Assembly (NCBI GenBank): GCA_049314555.1
Contig: JBMOEW010000019.1
Location: 1 to 55,885 of the forward strand
DNA length: 55,885 bases
Source of the DNA: REEB509 sp049314555
GTDB lineage: Bacteria > Pseudomonadota > Alphaproteobacteria > Caulobacterales > Aquidulcibacteraceae
Direction: 5' to 3'
Shown: positions 48,856 through 55,885 of the stretch, in pieces
Position numbering within the stretch: the first letter of the stretch is position 1
Layout of the letters: every line of letters begins with the position of its first letter
Notes under the pieces: generated by a model
Databases searched by the model: none
Seen by the model: only the letters and a program-made list of their open reading frames with translations
What the model was told of the DNA's origin: nothing
Made by a program: the position numbers and the translations under genes

Positions 48856-50399
48856 GGTCGCATACCCCAGCTGCTTTCGCCGCGCTCCAACACCCGCTGC
48901 GCCAGGCCGATCCACTCGCACAAAATCGGCCGTGTGTCCCGCGGGTCGATGATTTCCTCCGCGAAGAACGCTTCGGCGGTGCGAAACGGGCTGCGTAGCC
49001 CTTCAAGCCAAGCCTTGATTTCGGCAAGGCGTTGCTCCGGATGCGGATGAGCCTCAAGCTCGCGCTTGAACGCAGCCTCCGTGCCCCCATCCAACGGCAA
49101 AGATCCCCAGTCTCCCGAGGGCCAGCAAAAGCGCATCTTGGCCCGCGTCGGATTGAACATCGCCGAACCCGCAAGCCCATAGGCCTGCCGCACCACCATC
49201 GCAGCGATTGGCACTTTTGCCTGATAGATCGCAGCCATCGCCTGCACCCCAAGCCGCACGATGCCGGATCGCTCGTGTTTCGCCCCCACCGCAAAGCCGG
49301 GGCAGTCAACAAAATGCGCGATCGGCAAATGGAACGTTTGCGCCATATCCACAAACCGGATGATCTTGCGACAGGCATCGGCCGTCCACGCCCCGCCCAG
49401 GAAGAACGGATTACCCGCCAGCACTGCCACCGGATAGCCATCCAACCGCGCCAGCCCCGTGATCACAGAGCGCCCCCACAACCGCCCGAATTCAAAAAAG
49501 CTGTCGCGATCCAGGCAGGCCTCCAACACTTTGTGCATCTTGTAAGGTGCGCGTCGGTCGCGCGGCACAATCTCGATCAAGCTGGTTTCGCGCCGATCAG
49601 TGGGATCAATTGGTGGTGTGCGTTGCGCCAGGTCGTGTACGGAGGAAGGCAGATAGCTCAAGAAACGCCGTGCACAGTCAAAGGCCTGTTCTTCCGTATC
49701 CACCACATCATCAACAACGCCGTTTTTGGCCTGGATGTCAGCGCCACCAAGGCCTTCTTTGTCGACCTCTTCGCCCAACGCCTTTGCCACCGGCGGCCCC
49801 GCCACAAACACCTGCGACAACCCCTTCACCATCACGCTGTAATGGCTGGCAGCCACCCGGCCGGCCCCAAGTCCAGCACAAGGCCCCAGAGCCAGCGCCA
49901 CGACGGGCACGGCCGCCATGTTCGCCACCACCCATTCCCACCCCGGAGTTTCGGGAATGTAGGTACGCGGATCCTTCTCCAGCATCTTGACGCTGCCGCC
50001 CCCACCGGTGCCGTCCACCAACCGGATCAGCGGCATGCGGTATTCGTGCGCGGTCTTTTCAGCCTGCACCATTTTGCCCCAGATGGCGGCATCTGCTGCG
50101 CCCCCGCGCACGGTGAAGTCGTCGGCCTGCACCACCACCGGCCGCCCGTTGATCCGCCCACGCCCCACCACTGCGTTCGACGCGCGAAACTCCTGCAATG
50201 TCCCGTCCGGGCCATAGCTCGCCTGGCCTGCGATCTTGCCGATTTCGTGCAGTGACCCAGCGTCAAGCAGCCCCAGCACCCGTTCCCGCACAGTCAGCTT
50301 GCCCAGCGCCTTTTGTCGCGCCACGCGCTCTTCGCCGCCCATCTCCTCGGCCAGCTTTTCCCGCGCCCTCAGCTCTTCAATTTCATCGCGCCAAGACAT
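48852..50399 (-). CDS. Acyl-CoA carboxylase carboxyltransferase subunit
   Basis: A 515-residue biotin-dependent carboxyltransferase (PccB/MccB type) that moves a carboxyl group from biotin to an acyl-CoA. Two crotonase-like halves are visible, with VDGTGGGGSVKMLEKDPRT and ALGPCAGLGAGRVAASHYSV in the N half and VAVLAGNPFFLGGAWTADACRK, HFVDCPGFAVGAKHERSG and AYGLAGSAMFNPTRA in the C half. The biotin carboxylase/carrier partner is not in the window. Which acyl-CoA is used cannot be told. The ATG at 50399 is used; a GTG lies two codons upstream. The VOC gene is coupled downstream. Confidence 0.92.
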   Translation of the reverse strand: MSWRDEIEELRAREKLAEEMGGEERVARQKALGKLTVRERVLGLLDAGSLHEIGKIAGQASYGPDGTLQEFRASNAVVGRGRINGRPVVVQADDFTVRGGAADAAIWGKMVQAEKTAHEYRMPLIRLVDGTGGGGSVKMLEKDPRTYIPETPGWEWVVANMAAVPVVALALGPCAGLGAGRVAASHYSVMVKGLSQVFVAGPPVAKALGEEVDKEGLGGADIQAKNGVVDDVVDTEEQAFDCARRFLSYLPSSVHDLAQRTPPIDPTDRRETSLIEIVPRDRRAPYKMHKVLEACLDRDSFFEFGRLWGRSVITGLARLDGYPVAVLAGNPFFLGGAWTADACRKIIRFVDMAQTFHLPIAHFVDCPGFAVGAKHERSGIVRLGVQAMAAIYQAKVPIAAMVVRQAYGLAGSAMFNPTRAKMRFCWPSGDWGSLPLDGGTEAAFKRELEAHPHPEQRLAEIKAWLEGLRSPFRTAEAFFAEEIIDPRDTRPILCEWIGLAQRVLERGESSWGMRP

Positions 50400-50518
50400 G
50401 CCCACACCTGTCCCTTGTTATTTGGCATTTTCTCCCCAAATTTCCGCGAGCGCGCCGCCTTGCGCGTCCGCATGCGCCATGCGAGAGAAAACTTCAAACC
50501 TGCTTTAGGGAGACGATC

Positions 50519-50827
50519 ATGGACCTCGCCGAACTCACCAACAAGATCAAGGAAGCCGTTGGCGCCGACTCCGGCCTGGGCAAGACCCTCAAGTTTGACC
50601 TGAAGGGCCAAGGCTTTGTCCACATCGACGGCGGCAGCGTCACCAACGAAGACAAGCCAGCAGACCTCACCATGACCATCGCTATGGATGACCTGGTGGC
50701 AATGGGCCAAGGCAAGCTGAACGCCATGAACGCAGTTATGGGCGGCAAGCTCCAGCTGTCGGACATGGGCGTCGCGATGGGCCTGCAACCCAAAATGCAA
50801 GCGCTGTTTGCGAAGATGGCCGGCTAA
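50519..50827 (+). CDS. SCP2 sterol-binding domain protein
   Basis: A 102-residue single-domain SCP2-like protein that probably binds lipids or fatty acyl-CoA in the cytosol. Visible features: LKFDLKGQGFVHIDGGSVTNED, LTMTIAMDDLVAMGQGKLNAMNAVMGGKL and the hydrophobic C-terminal MGLQPKMQALFAKM that covers the ligand tunnel. The gene lies divergent to the carboxyltransferase gene, fitting a lipid-metabolism neighbourhood. A GGGAGA ribosome binding site precedes the ATG and a hairpin follows. Confidence 0.9.
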   Translation: MDLAELTNKIKEAVGADSGLGKTLKFDLKGQGFVHIDGGSVTNEDKPADLTMTIAMDDLVAMGQGKLNAMNAVMGGKLQLSDMGVAMGLQPKMQALFAKMAG

Positions 50828-50846
50828 TCACCCGGTCTGGCACGGG

Positions 50847-50870
50847 CGGGGTGCCCCTAGTGGCACCCCG
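50847..50870 (+). terminator. Hairpin after the SCP2 gene
   Basis: CGGGGTGCC at 50847-50855 pairs perfectly with GGCACCCCG at 50862-50870 around a six-base loop, 20 bases after the SCP2 stop. Only a weak T content follows (GATTGCC), so it is a GC-rich terminator candidate. Confidence 0.6.
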
Positions 50871-51009
50871 GATTGCCGCAAAACTGTCATCAAATGCAGC
50901 TGGCCGTCACCCGCACGGTTGATTGGACTTGTCGCCGTGCCCAGCGCAGGGCAGCTTATCCGATATCGTGGCGTTGCCGAAAGGCAGACCCGTGGCATCG
51001 GTGAAGACA

Positions 51010-51960
51010 ATGGCGTTTGTGCGGGTTGCTGGAAATGACGAGCCGGTTGGGGCCACCGAGCTGATCTTAGAGGGCCACAGCGGCCTGCGGATCCGCGCGA
51101 TGCTCGCCCCCGCGCCGGGCCAAACCGCGCGCGGCACCGTTCTGCTCTGCTCCGGCCGCACCGAATTCATCGAAAAATACTTCGAAGTCACCCGCGAACT
51201 GCAAGGCCGCGGCTTCACGGTGTTCTCCTTTGACTGGCGCGGGCAGGGCCTGTCGGGCCGTGAGCTGCAGGACCCCCAAAAGGGCCACTTCCAAAGCTTC
51301 GAAGACCCCGTGAAAGACCTGGCGCTGATCGTGCGCCAAATGGGCGAGCGCCTGCCGCAGCCTCATCTTCTTTTGGCGCATTCGATGGGCGGCGCGATCA
51401 CCCTGCGCGCCCTGCAAACCCGCCGCCTGGACGTCGCCGGCGCGGTGTTCAGCTCCCCGATGTGGGGCATCCCAAGCCTCACCCCGCCGGTCAAGAGCTT
51501 CGCCAGTTTCGCCACAAGCCTCGGAGCAGGGGGTGCGTTCGCCCCTGGCTTCCAGCACCGCTGGGTGCGCGAAAACTTCAAGCGCAACAACGTCACCTAT
51601 GATCAAGAGCGCCACGCCCGCGCCCAAGGCCTGATCGCAGCAGACCCCCGCTTGGCGTTGGCGGGCCCCACGTTCGGCTGGGTCGCGGCCGCAGCCGAAT
51701 GCATGGACGGCTTCAACGCCCCCGACGCGCTCACCCACATCCGCGTGCCGGTGCTGGTTTTGTCGGCCGCGCACGAAGCCCTGGTGGACAACGCCGCCCA
51801 CGCCCGCCTGGCCCGCGCCCTGCCAAATTGCCGCCATACGGTAATCGAAAACGCCCGCCACGAGCTGATGATGGAGCGCCCCCCCGTCCGCGCGCAATTC
51901 TGGCAAGGCTTCGACGCCCTCGCCGCGCAAGCACTCGCCCCCAACGCGGTCGCCGGCTAA
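51010..51960 (+). CDS. Alpha/beta hydrolase, lysophospholipase-like
   Basis: A 316-residue serine hydrolase of the monoacylglycerol lipase/PldB type. FEVTRELQGRGFTVFSFDWRG is the first core strand region, HSMGGAITLR carries the nucleophilic serine in the AHSMGG elbow, the acid is in VPVLVLSAAHEALVDNA and the histidine in ENARHELMMERP. It has no clear signal peptide in the chosen frame. I start at the ATG at 51010 with GGTGAAGA upstream; GTG codons at 51001 and 50992 are alternatives. It is convergent with the phosphatase gene (four-base overlap). Confidence 0.88.
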   Translation: MAFVRVAGNDEPVGATELILEGHSGLRIRAMLAPAPGQTARGTVLLCSGRTEFIEKYFEVTRELQGRGFTVFSFDWRGQGLSGRELQDPQKGHFQSFEDPVKDLALIVRQMGERLPQPHLLLAHSMGGAITLRALQTRRLDVAGAVFSSPMWGIPSLTPPVKSFASFATSLGAGGAFAPGFQHRWVRENFKRNNVTYDQERHARAQGLIAADPRLALAGPTFGWVAAAAECMDGFNAPDALTHIRVPVLVLSAAHEALVDNAAHARLARALPNCRHTVIENARHELMMERPPVRAQFWQGFDALAAQALAPNAVAG

Positions 51961-52760
51961 GCGGCAGCACCCGCCAGCAAGGCCAAAGCCTCGGCGTGCA
52001 CCGCGGCACTGCCGGCCGCCACCACTTGGCCCCCCGAAAAGGCTGGCCCGCCCCGCCAATCGGTCACGACCCCGCCCGCGCCCTCGATGATCGGGATTAG
52101 CGCCAAAATGTCGTAAGGCTTCAGCCCGCTTTCGATCACCATATCGATGTGGCCGGCCGCCACCATCGCATAGGCATAGCAGTCACACCCGAGCCGCGTG
52201 AGCTGGCAACGCGCGCGCACCGCATCGAAGGCGGCGCGCTCCTGCGGCGCAAACAGATCGGGGTCTGTGGTGGACAAGAGGGCCCCCTCCAGCCGGTCCA
52301 TAGCCCGGGTACGAAGCGCGGCGGCCCGGCCCAGCGAAGATCGCCCCCACGCCTGCCCTCCGGCCCCCACAAAGCGCTCCTTGAGGTAAGGCTGGTCCAT
52401 CACCCCCAGGACCGGCACCCCATCGTTCGTCAAGGCGATCAGCGTGCCCCACAACGGCAGCCCGGCGATAAACGCGCGCGTGCCATCGATCGGATCGATC
52501 ACCCAGCGATACCCGCTGGTGCCGGCGGTTTCGCCAAACTCTTCGCCCAACACCCCGTGTTCGGGATAGTGGGCCGTGATCAGCGCCCGGATCGCGCGCT
52601 CGGCGGCCTGATCGGCCAGCGTGACGGGATCAAACCCGCTCGCGGCCTTGTTGGCGACAGCAACGCCGGTGCGAAAGTGCGGCAGGATCGCAGCCCCTGC
52701 GGCATCGGCCAGGGTATCGGCAAACGCCAGTAACGAAGTGATTTCGGTAGAGTGTGTCAT
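51957..52760 (-). CDS. hisN: Inositol monophosphatase family, HisN-type histidinol-phosphatase
   Basis: A 267-residue magnesium-dependent phosphatase that probably removes phosphate from histidinol phosphate. The metal motif GEEFGE is at about 72-77, WVIDPIDGTRAFIAGLPLWG is the second, and DILALIPIIEGAGG with upstream Asp (KPYD) is the third. The GTRAFIAGLPLWGTLI form is typical of HisN rather than SuhB. The length fits. The start is at the ATG at 52760. The adjacent genes do not belong to the histidine pathway, so the substrate assignment rests on motif only. Confidence 0.84.
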   Translation of the reverse strand: MTHSTEITSLLAFADTLADAAGAAILPHFRTGVAVANKAASGFDPVTLADQAAERAIRALITAHYPEHGVLGEEFGETAGTSGYRWVIDPIDGTRAFIAGLPLWGTLIALTNDGVPVLGVMDQPYLKERFVGAGGQAWGRSSLGRAAALRTRAMDRLEGALLSTTDPDLFAPQERAAFDAVRARCQLTRLGCDCYAYAMVAAGHIDMVIESGLKPYDILALIPIIEGAGGVVTDWRGGPAFSGGQVVAAGSAAVHAEALALLAGAAA

Positions 52761-52833
52761 AGCCGCGCCTTAGCATTGCCCGCCCTGCCTGAACAGCGCG
52801 CGCCGCCCCTTCACCAACGCTCACAAGAATGCA

Positions 52834-53271
52834 ATGTTAACCCGGCAAGCGCAGCATCGCTTCGAACTCCAGGCCCGGCGCAAACAGCGTAGCCTGCCAC
52901 CGGGGGAGGCGCTGTTTTCCGATCTCTATGCCACTGCCAGCGACTATGGCGCTTCAATGCTGCGGCCGTTCATCGCCCTCGGTCTCGTGATCTTCTTATT
53001 CGGGGTCATCTACGCGGTGATGCACAACCCTTTCGGTGTCATCCCCACGTTGTCACAAGTCGAAAGCGCCATGACGTTCTCCGCCTCCCGCGTGTTTCCG
53101 TTCGGCACTTATGAGGATGTGTCAAAGGACTGGATAACGGCGTTTGAAAATACCTCCGGCGGGCTCGCCACCTTCGGCCTGCGGGTGCTGGCCACGGTTC
53201 AGTCCGTGTTCGCCATCTTGCTCTCCTTCCTCTTCGGCCTTGCCGTGCGGCGGCGCTTCCAGATCAGCTAG
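52834..53271 (+). CDS. C-terminal membrane domain of a pentapeptide-repeat-type protein (truncated)
   Basis: A 145-residue frame that starts abruptly in the middle of a familiar pattern: AQHRFELQARRKQRSLP, SDLYATASDYGASMLRPFIALGLVIFLFGVIYAV and two membrane helices. This is what the C-terminal part of large pentapeptide-repeat membrane proteins looks like. The frame is closed by a stop at 52771 and has no pentapeptide repeats or signal peptide upstream. It is either a genuine small protein or a gene that lost its 5' part. The ATG has no clear ribosome binding site. Confidence 0.6.
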   Translation: MLTRQAQHRFELQARRKQRSLPPGEALFSDLYATASDYGASMLRPFIALGLVIFLFGVIYAVMHNPFGVIPTLSQVESAMTFSASRVFPFGTYEDVSKDWITAFENTSGGLATFGLRVLATVQSVFAILLSFLFGLAVRRRFQIS

Positions 53272-53363
53272 ACCGCTTTCAGGGAAAGGGCCCCCAAACG
53301 CAGCGCGGGCGGCCCCGCTCTGCGCCGGGCCGCCCTTGTCTGTCTTGGCACAGATCAACCGGC

Positions 53364-53765
53364 TCAGGCCGCGTCCGTGGTTTCGTCCTGCAGGGCCTTC
53401 GCCAGATCCAACAGCCGGCGGCGCGGGCGCTCGCCCAGCTTGTAGTAGGCGCGGATCAGCTCCAGCGTTTCTTTTTGGCTCAGCACATCGGCAGCGATCA
53501 GCTCGCGGTCGTTGGCCGGGGCACCAAGGGCGGGGTTCTCTTGGGTCTGTTGCAGACCCTCAAAGAAGTAGTTCACCGGCACGTTCAGCGCCACCGACAG
53601 CTCAAACAGCCGGCTCGCCGTCACGCGGTTGGCACCGCACTCGTACTTTTGAATTTGCTGGAAACGGATTCCAATGGATTCCGCCAATTGTTGCTGGGTC
53701 AGACCCAACAGCCGGCGCCGGCGGCGCAGCCGCTTGCCGACATACAGATCGATCTGGTTTGCCAT
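53364..53765 (-). CDS. XRE-family transcriptional regulator
   Basis: A 133-residue cytosolic DNA-binding protein. The helix-turn-helix is GKRLRRRRRLLGLTQQQLAESIGIRFQQIQKYECGANRV (about 10-50), close to Cro/CI-type regulators common in alphaproteobacteria. The C-terminal helical part (ELIAADVLSQKETLELIRAYYKLGERPRRRLLDLAKAL) probably dimerises. Target genes are unknown. The ATG at 53765 has AGGACAAGG upstream. Divergent from the M48 peptidase gene (272 bases). Confidence 0.9.
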   Translation of the reverse strand: MANQIDLYVGKRLRRRRRLLGLTQQQLAESIGIRFQQIQKYECGANRVTASRLFELSVALNVPVNYFFEGLQQTQENPALGAPANDRELIAADVLSQKETLELIRAYYKLGERPRRRLLDLAKALQDETTDAA

Positions 53766-54037
53766 GATCGCGCCTTGTCCTCTGCTGCCGCTCCCGAGAT
53801 GAGGCGGCTGTCTCACGCCAACCGAAAGAGCAAGCCGCATGCCGCGCAGCCGGGGTGAGCGAACGTTACGTTTCGCCATTTCGGGGATGGTGCTGGTGCC
53901 CCCGTTCGCCAAGCGGGCGACCAATGCCCCAAAACGAAGCAAGCGCTGCGCCAACTTCCCTTAGCTTAAAGGGTTTACGTGTTTGTAAGATTGGTTAACC
54001 TTGGGGGGCGGGTCGGCGCAACGCAGGGGAGGTCATC

Positions 54038-55798
54038 ATGCGGGTTTTGCGGGCTTTAGGCGCAGCACTGTTGATCCCAGCGATTGCGCTGGCCTTGGCG
54101 GCGGTGCTGCTGGGGGAGGGAAGCTTTGCTCCGCAGGCGCTGTGGCCCAATATCCAGGCCTGTGTGCTTGGCCTGCCCACCACCTATGCCTGCACCGCTG
54201 GATTTATGGCCCCGGCCTTGGCCGCAGGGGCTGTGGCCGCGGGCGCGCTCGGTCTTGCGATTTTGGCGGTGTATTGGCTCACCGCCCGGCTCTGCGGGGT
54301 CAACCGCCTGGCATTGGCCTGGGTGTTTCCGGTGGTCACGCTGATCGCGCTGCTGGCGGTGGCGCTCCTCACCCTGTCCCATGCGGGCCTGGTGGGTCTT
54401 GGCATTTTCGCGGCCGAAAGTTTCTGGCTGGGCGAGGTCCACCCCTGGATCCTGGCGGTGGTCGCGGGCCTTGGGGGCCTGGCGGCTATGGGCGTGGCGT
54501 TTGCCGCGCTGCGCTCGTTCCGCAACGTGGAAGTTACCGTGATCGGCGCGCCCCTCAACCCGATGGACCAGCCGCGGATCATGCTGATGGTGCGCAAGAT
54601 CGCCAAGGATGTCGGGGCCAAAGCCCCAGACAACGTGATCGTCGGTATGGATGCGAACTTCTTCGTCACCAACGCCAGCGTGCGCCTGCTTGGCACGCCT
54701 TACGCCCTGAAGGGCCGCAATCTGTATCTGTCGGTGCCGATGATGCGCGGCCTGTCGTCAGCAGAGCTTGGCGCTGTCATCGCCCACGAGATGTCCCACT
54801 TCGCCAACAAAGACCTCGCCTATTCCGCGCGCTTTGCCCCGATCTACGCGCGCCTCGCCCACGCCGCAGACCCAAGCCCCGACGGCCGCGCCCCCGCCAA
54901 TCCGTTTTTCCTCCCCGTCCGCGCTTTCACAGACTTCATGGTGGGCTGCTTCCACGCCAACGTCGCCAAGGTCTCCCAGGTCCGCGAATTGGCCGCCGAC
55001 GCTCGCGCAGCGGTAGCGGCCACCCCCGAGGATCAAGCGTATGCCCTGTTGAAGGTGTCGCTGATGGCGTTTGCCTGGCACCGCGAGATGCAGTCCGTTT
55101 ACGAAAGCGCCAGCCGCGGCCGTTTCGCCCGCAACATTTCGATGAACTTCGCCGATCAACTCCGCCTAGACCTGGACCGCGACAAGCTGGGCGATATGGC
55201 GGCCTCGATCCTGGCCTGGCACGCCCCCCATCCCACCGATAGCCACCCCGCCACTGACGAGCGCATCCAAGCCCTGGGCCTGGACCCCAACGCCCTGATC
55301 GCCCAAACCCGCATGCACGATCGCTTCTTTGCCCAGTCCACCGCCAGCCAAGACCTGGACGACCTCCAAAAGATCGAAGAGCATCTAAGCTTCATCTACC
55401 AAAAATACTTGGAGCACCAAGGCGCGGTGGCCCGCGAACTGGATGGCGAGGAAATGGCCCGCCACATGTTGATCGACTTCATCGCCCTGATGATCACGGC
55501 CGATGGTGTGGTCGACGACCGCGAACTCGACACCGCCGAAAAAGAGTGCGTCAGCTTCATCCCGGAATTCGACGCCCGCGATTTGCGCGAACGCTGCCGC
55601 CACCCCGCCGAGCTGCCAGAGATTGATAAGTTGATCGAGCTGTCGATCCACTTCTTGACGCCGCAGGGCTTCAAGAAGCTGACAGCCATCTTGGAAAAGA
55701 TCGCCCTCGCCGATGGCATGCGCGATCGCTCGGAAGACGCGCTCCTGCAACGCGCCCTTGCCGCCGCAGAACTCGCCGTAGACCATCGCTCCGCCTAA
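54038..55798 (+). CDS. M48 family metallopeptidase with TerB-like C-terminal domain
   Basis: A 586-residue membrane zinc protease. The first 160 residues hold four to five hydrophobic segments; the catalytic domain has HEMSH (His250, Glu251, His254) and a possible third ligand Glu in VRELAADARAAV. The N-terminal membrane part and LSVPMMRGLSSAELGAVIAHE match the HtpX/BepA-like M48 group. The C-terminal 120 residues (LIDFIALMITADGVVDDRELDTAE and KLTAILEKIALADGMRDRSEDALL) resemble TerB. Such proteins handle membrane protein quality. The fusion of M48 to TerB is unusual. The gene ends 87 bases before the window edge. Confidence 0.88.
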   Translation: MRVLRALGAALLIPAIALALAAVLLGEGSFAPQALWPNIQACVLGLPTTYACTAGFMAPALAAGAVAAGALGLAILAVYWLTARLCGVNRLALAWVFPVVTLIALLAVALLTLSHAGLVGLGIFAAESFWLGEVHPWILAVVAGLGGLAAMGVAFAALRSFRNVEVTVIGAPLNPMDQPRIMLMVRKIAKDVGAKAPDNVIVGMDANFFVTNASVRLLGTPYALKGRNLYLSVPMMRGLSSAELGAVIAHEMSHFANKDLAYSARFAPIYARLAHAADPSPDGRAPANPFFLPVRAFTDFMVGCFHANVAKVSQVRELAADARAAVAATPEDQAYALLKVSLMAFAWHREMQSVYESASRGRFARNISMNFADQLRLDLDRDKLGDMAASILAWHAPHPTDSHPATDERIQALGLDPNALIAQTRMHDRFFAQSTASQDLDDLQKIEEHLSFIYQKYLEHQGAVARELDGEEMARHMLIDFIALMITADGVVDDRELDTAEKECVSFIPEFDARDLRERCRHPAELPEIDKLIELSIHFLTPQGFKKLTAILEKIALADGMRDRSEDALLQRALAAAELAVDHRSA

Positions 55799-55885
55799 CC
55801 AAAAAGTGCTTGGCAAGCATGACTTTGGCCATGTCGATAGCGCGCGAAGATGTCCGGTTTTCGTAGCACGGTAAATGTCCGCCGC
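55799..55885. other. Window end, no feature visible
   Basis: The last 87 bases contain no complete open frame or clear hairpin. They may lead into another gene beyond the window. Confidence 0.4.

Noticed and set aside
1..55885. CRISPR arrays, tRNA genes, insertion sequences and prophage genes
   Set aside because: I looked for repeated spacers, cloverleaf-like sequences, transposase motifs and phage genes and found none that I can support.

Overview
The window reads as chromosomal DNA of a GC-rich Gram-negative bacterium, most likely an alphaproteobacterium of the Caulobacterales/Hyphomonadales type. This rests on two UrcA-family genes, an ECF11-type sigma factor beside a ChrR-like cupin protein, a short FtsL, the prkA-yeaH-spoVR trio, many envelope lipoproteins and strongly GCC/GGC-biased codons. 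The taxon is an inference from gene content; there is no 16S rRNA gene in the window. I found no tRNA, CRISPR array, intact insertion sequence or prophage.

Layout. 0.1-9.6 kb holds a secreted S9 peptidase, a free methionine sulfoxide reductase, small lipoproteins, a GNAT enzyme, a DedA-like protein, an esterase, a VOC protein and a minus-strand group ettA - DUF6883 - DUF4926. 9.7-16.1 kb holds two sensor kinases (one hybrid) around UrcA, a glycine-zipper lipoprotein and a SIMPL protein; a phased array of TGACA boxes precedes urcA. 16.1-19.5 kb holds RNase P RNA directly after an AmpD-like amidase, a DMT exporter and a TerB-DnaJ co-chaperone.

19.7-30.9 kb is the division and cell-wall (dcw) cluster mraZ-rsmH-ftsL-ftsI-murE-murF-mraY-murD-ftsW-murG. 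Nearly every junction is an ATGA/GTGA overlap, and 10-bp-phased MraZ-type boxes lie upstream. The cluster stops at murG; murC, murB, ddl, ftsQ, ftsA and ftsZ are not here. A lipoprotein cytochrome c follows, then the stress module prkA-yeaH-spoVR (31.6-36.5 kb) and an unusual fusion of a zinc phospholipase C/S1-P1-like domain to a helix-hairpin-helix domain.

38.3-40.8 kb is a minus-strand ECF sigma group (sigma factor, ChrR-like protein, SOUL haem-binding protein, membrane protein). The ChrR-like protein keeps the cupin metal site but appears to have lost all zinc ligands of the sigma-binding domain. 41-43.7 kb carries rlmN, a GNAT enzyme and an EF-hand protein. 43.7-45.4 kb looks like a small acquired or rearranged segment: it begins with an 87%-identical fragment of the SDR gene that lies intact at 45.4-46.1 kb and carries an unrecognised lipoprotein. 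46.2-55.8 kb holds acyl-CoA metabolism (an AMP-forming ligase, a carboxyltransferase subunit, an SCP2 protein), a lysophospholipase-like hydrolase, a HisN-type phosphatase, a truncated pentapeptide-repeat-type membrane domain, an XRE regulator and an M48 protease fused to a TerB-like domain.

The strongest candidates for something new are the zinc-ligand-free ChrR-like partner of the ECF sigma factor, the PLC-HhH fusion at the end of the PrkA module with a hairpin over its ribosome binding site, the TGACA box array before urcA, and the DUF6883-DUF4926 pair after ettA.
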